In this document: in pieces, positions 6,742-7,761 of the stretch
Numbering within the stretch: position 1 is the stretch's first letter
Layout: every line of letters starts with the position of its first letter
Assembly: GCA_002256595.1 (NCBI GenBank)
Contig: NOLC01000242.1
Coordinates: 1 to 7,761, forward strand
DNA from: Methanosaeta sp. NSP1
GTDB lineage: Archaea > Halobacteriota > Methanosarcinia > Methanotrichales > Methanotrichaceae
Reading direction: 5' to 3'
DNA length: 7,761 nt
The notes under the pieces: model-generated
Told to the model about the DNA's origin: nothing
The model's database searches: none
Seen by the model: the letters and a program-made list of their open reading frames with translations, nothing else
Translations under genes and position numbers: made by a program

Positions 6742-6857
6742 CTAGCAGCGGTTGAGGGAAACCAACGGCATAATTAAAGAAGGGGATGAGCATGAGAGGG
6801 CATATAAAATTGTTTGTATTGCAGATGAATCCGGATAAGAGCAAGCAGATGATGGAT
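6742..6857 (+). repeat. Segment matching the region upstream of smc
   Basis: This is the counterpart of 1198-1240: CTAGC-AGC-GGTTGAG (6742-6756), ATAATTAA (6770-6777) and TAAGAGCAAGCAGATGATGG (6836-6855). Here the last two blocks are separated by about 58 bases that are missing from the smc copy. The final block codes KSKQMMDAARSE in the small ORF. The same frame upstream of smc reads KSKLMIDDDRE and then stops. Confidence 0.5.
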
Positions 6858-6965
6858 GCTGCAAGATCGGAGATCGGCTTGTTTGGCCTGAAACTGAATG
6901 AAGCTGCATCTCCTCAGCGCATAGCATCAGTATCATCTCCTTTGCTAGTATCAGCAAGACAGTGA
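6792..6965 (+). CDS. Small ORF of 57 codons upstream of the winged-helix gene
   Basis: The ATG at 6792 follows AGGGG (6781-6785) by 6 bases; ATG 6786 is an in-frame alternative without spacing. The 57-residue product starts MRGHIKLFVLQMNPDKSK, has a possible helix MMDAARSEIGLFGLKLNE (about 20-37) and no recognisable domain. Its stop (6963-6965) overlaps the ribosome binding site of the next gene, leaving a 13-base gap, so the two would form an operon. Short words are shared in the same order with the start of the next gene: GAATCCGGATA (6827, 6983), CAG..-ATGGATG (6846, about 7039) and ATCGGCTT (6873, 7078). It may therefore be a diverged, partly deleted copy of that gene's 5' end. It may also be non-coding. 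Confidence 0.35.
   Translation: MRGHIKLFVLQMNPDKSKQMMDAARSEIGLFGLKLNEAASPQRIASVSSPLLVSARQ
6802..6809 (+). promoter_or_regulatory. Weak TATA candidate for the winged-helix gene
   Basis: ATATAAAA could direct a start near 6830, giving a leader of about 150 bases for the gene at 6979. It lies inside the small ORF at 6792-6965, so either the box or that ORF is more likely to be real than both. No closer TATA-like sequence is evident before 6979. Confidence 0.25.
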
Positions 6966-6978
6966 GAGGCGACTATAG

Positions 6979-7437
6979 ATGAGAATCCGGATAGAGATAG
7001 AAGACAAAGGCCTGAAATCCTCCCATGAATTCGAGTCGCAGAATATGGATGGAGAGGCGCTAAGGGACAGGATAATCGGCTTTCTGTCGGCTTCCGGAGT
7101 CTTTGAGGGAAGAGGAGATACCGCAGGATCGGGAGTAACTGCTCCTGACTATGGTCGAGGGACTTTGATGGAGAAGCTGGGCAGCTTCATAAAATATGAG
7201 TTCTCTTCTACCTGGTTCACAACCCAGGAATTAAGAGAGAGATATGAGACGGTGGCAGACGACATTAAGCTATCCACGGTCTCGACCTATCTATCCAGAA
7301 TGAACCGGGACGGCCTGCTGGACAAGAGAGGCAATAGAAACAACCGGCAATACAGGCTGATTGAGAGCTTCGAGCCGGAAATGGTCTCGCAGAATAATTA
7401 TCAGCGTCAGAGTAGCTTTGAGAAGAAAAGAGCATAA
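6979..7437 (+). CDS. Small winged-helix protein, putative DNA-binding regulator
   Basis: This encodes 152 residues. An N-terminal strand-rich segment (MRIRIEIEDKG) and a helix (about 25-40) are followed by a variable linker (41-62). A winged helix-turn-helix fills 64-127: FIKYEFSSTWFTTQELRERY, a recognition helix around IKLSTVSTYLSRMNRDG (96-112) and a wing LLDKRGNRNNRQYRL (113-127). The tail is polar and basic. There is no signal peptide or membrane segment. The ATG is preceded by GAGAGG (6964-6969) with a 9-base spacer. It resembles short winged-helix proteins I associate with Methanosarcinales, which supports a cytoplasmic DNA-binding role, but the target is unknown. It is co-directional with smc-scpA, where scpB might be expected; it has only one winged helix and no ScpB motif, so I do not call it ScpB. 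Confidence 0.8.
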   Translation: MRIRIEIEDKGLKSSHEFESQNMDGEALRDRIIGFLSASGVFEGRGDTAGSGVTAPDYGRGTLMEKLGSFIKYEFSSTWFTTQELRERYETVADDIKLSTVSTYLSRMNRDGLLDKRGNRNNRQYRLIESFEPEMVSQNNYQRQSSFEKKRA

Positions 7438-7514
7438 AGCAGAAGCAGCTCGGCCGGGAAGACTCGAGCAGATTTTCCCACCGCCATACATCCTCGGTTA
7501 AGGATTTCCGGTCC

Positions 7515-7552
7515 GGCTTCTCTGCTAGCCATGATGCATTTTTTCCCCTTTT
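7515..7552 (+). terminator. Pyrimidine-rich terminator candidate for the winged-helix gene
   Basis: A short stem GGCT/AGCC (7515-7518, 7527-7530) precedes six T (7539-7544), four C and four T (7549-7552), about 100 bases after the stop. A second run of six T lies at 7581-7586. Both suit termination of the plus-strand transcript before it enters the convergent TPR gene. Confidence 0.4.
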
Positions 7553-7593
7553 GTGAAATGAATTTATGAATATAATCCTGTTTTTTCGGCAGG

Positions 7594-7761
7594 TCAGGCT
7601 GCATCTTTCATTCTGGATAATATCAAATTGGCCGAATATCTGGCAAGCGAGTGTCCCGGATCCAGCTCCAGGACGGTCTCAAAGGCATCAAGCGCTTCTC
7701 TGAAGCGGCTTTGGCCTGCCAGGGCCAGCCCTCTATTGTAATGGGCATCCCTGTTCCGGGG
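7594..7761 (-). CDS. TPR-repeat protein, C-terminal fragment
   Basis: Read on the minus strand, the frame is open from the right edge to TGA at 7594-7596, giving 55 residues; the gene begins beyond the window. It contains one complete tetratricopeptide repeat, beginning AHYNRGLALAGQ and continuing SRFREALDAFETVLELDP, which matches the TPR pattern of small residues at positions 8 and 20 and proline at 32. A short capping helix (ARYSANLILSRM) follows before the end. TPR proteins are protein-interaction scaffolds, and many occur in methanogen genomes. The partner and full architecture are not visible. It converges on the winged-helix gene, with 156 bases between the two stops. Confidence 0.88.
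   Translation of the reverse strand, partial: PRNRDAHYNRGLALAGQSRFREALDAFETVLELDPGHSLARYSANLILSRMKDAA

Larger units (their letters stand above)
6221..6745 (+). pseudogene. Stop-interrupted frame behind a promoter; possible decayed gene
   Basis: One frame starting at GTG 6221 runs 175 codons to TAG 6743 with only three internal stops (TAG 6272, TAA 6431, TGA 6455). Its pieces are an 17-residue leaderless-type peptide beginning VPKGPDTVSEYIEMIG, a 52-codon piece with ATG at 6296, and a 95-codon piece rich in K, R, E and D that contains GPFDILKNASQ and ACDPDLSERDGKEGD. The long piece has no start codon near its beginning. ATG 6449 is in frame but is followed two codons later by TGA. I recognise no family. 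It could be a degraded gene, two or three small ORFs, or a chance open frame in purine-rich DNA. Confidence 0.25.

Noticed and set aside
6584..6957. Two minus-strand frames (6584-6844 and 6742-6957)
   Set aside because: No ribosome binding site or recognisable family. They lie opposite the hairpin segment and the small ORF, and look like chance frames.

Overview
The window looks like a piece of a methanogenic archaeal chromosome, most likely Methanosarcinales and possibly Methanothrix-like. That placement is an inference from protein character and gene context: an archaeal-type Smc beginning MYIKEVELKNFKSFG, an adjacent ScpA with a GEIDPWDIDI core, a hybrid sensor kinase, a small winged-helix protein of a type I associate with these methanogens, and a TPR protein. 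TATA-like boxes, oligo-T tracts and GGAGG-type ribosome binding sites fit an archaeon. No rRNA, tRNA, CRISPR array or intact mobile element was seen.

Layout. (1) 1-774 (+): the C-terminal part of a hybrid histidine kinase, with the ATPase domain and one receiver; its start lies outside the window. (2) 775-1327: a gene-free stretch holding a candidate smc promoter. (3) 1328-4843 (+): a complete smc starting at TTG. (4) 4862-5575 (+): scpA, 18 bases downstream and almost certainly co-transcribed with smc. (5) 5576-6978: about 1.4 kb without a convincing full-size gene but with much structure. It holds competing hairpins, an oligo-T terminator candidate, three degenerate copies of a direct repeat, an AT-rich palindrome followed by a good TATA box, a 15-bp dyad at the predicted transcript start, a stop-interrupted reading frame that may be a decayed gene, two strong hairpins, and a 57-codon small ORF. 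(6) 6979-7437 (+): a small winged-helix protein. (7) 7594-7761 (-): the C-terminus of a TPR protein running off the right edge and converging on the winged-helix gene.

How the genes work together. Smc and ScpA are the ATPase and kleisin of the archaeal condensin-like complex that organises and segregates the chromosome. The usual third subunit, ScpB, is not next to them here. The flanking kinase, winged-helix protein and TPR protein have no evident mechanistic link to the complex. However, DNA upstream of smc (1198-1240) shares several short, mostly collinear blocks with DNA upstream of the winged-helix gene (6742-6857). This hints at a duplicated regulatory or coding segment and is the observation I would check first.

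I did not find a clear new multi-gene system. The novelty candidates are in the two non-coding stretches and are inferences from short repeats, dyads and reading-frame patterns read by eye.
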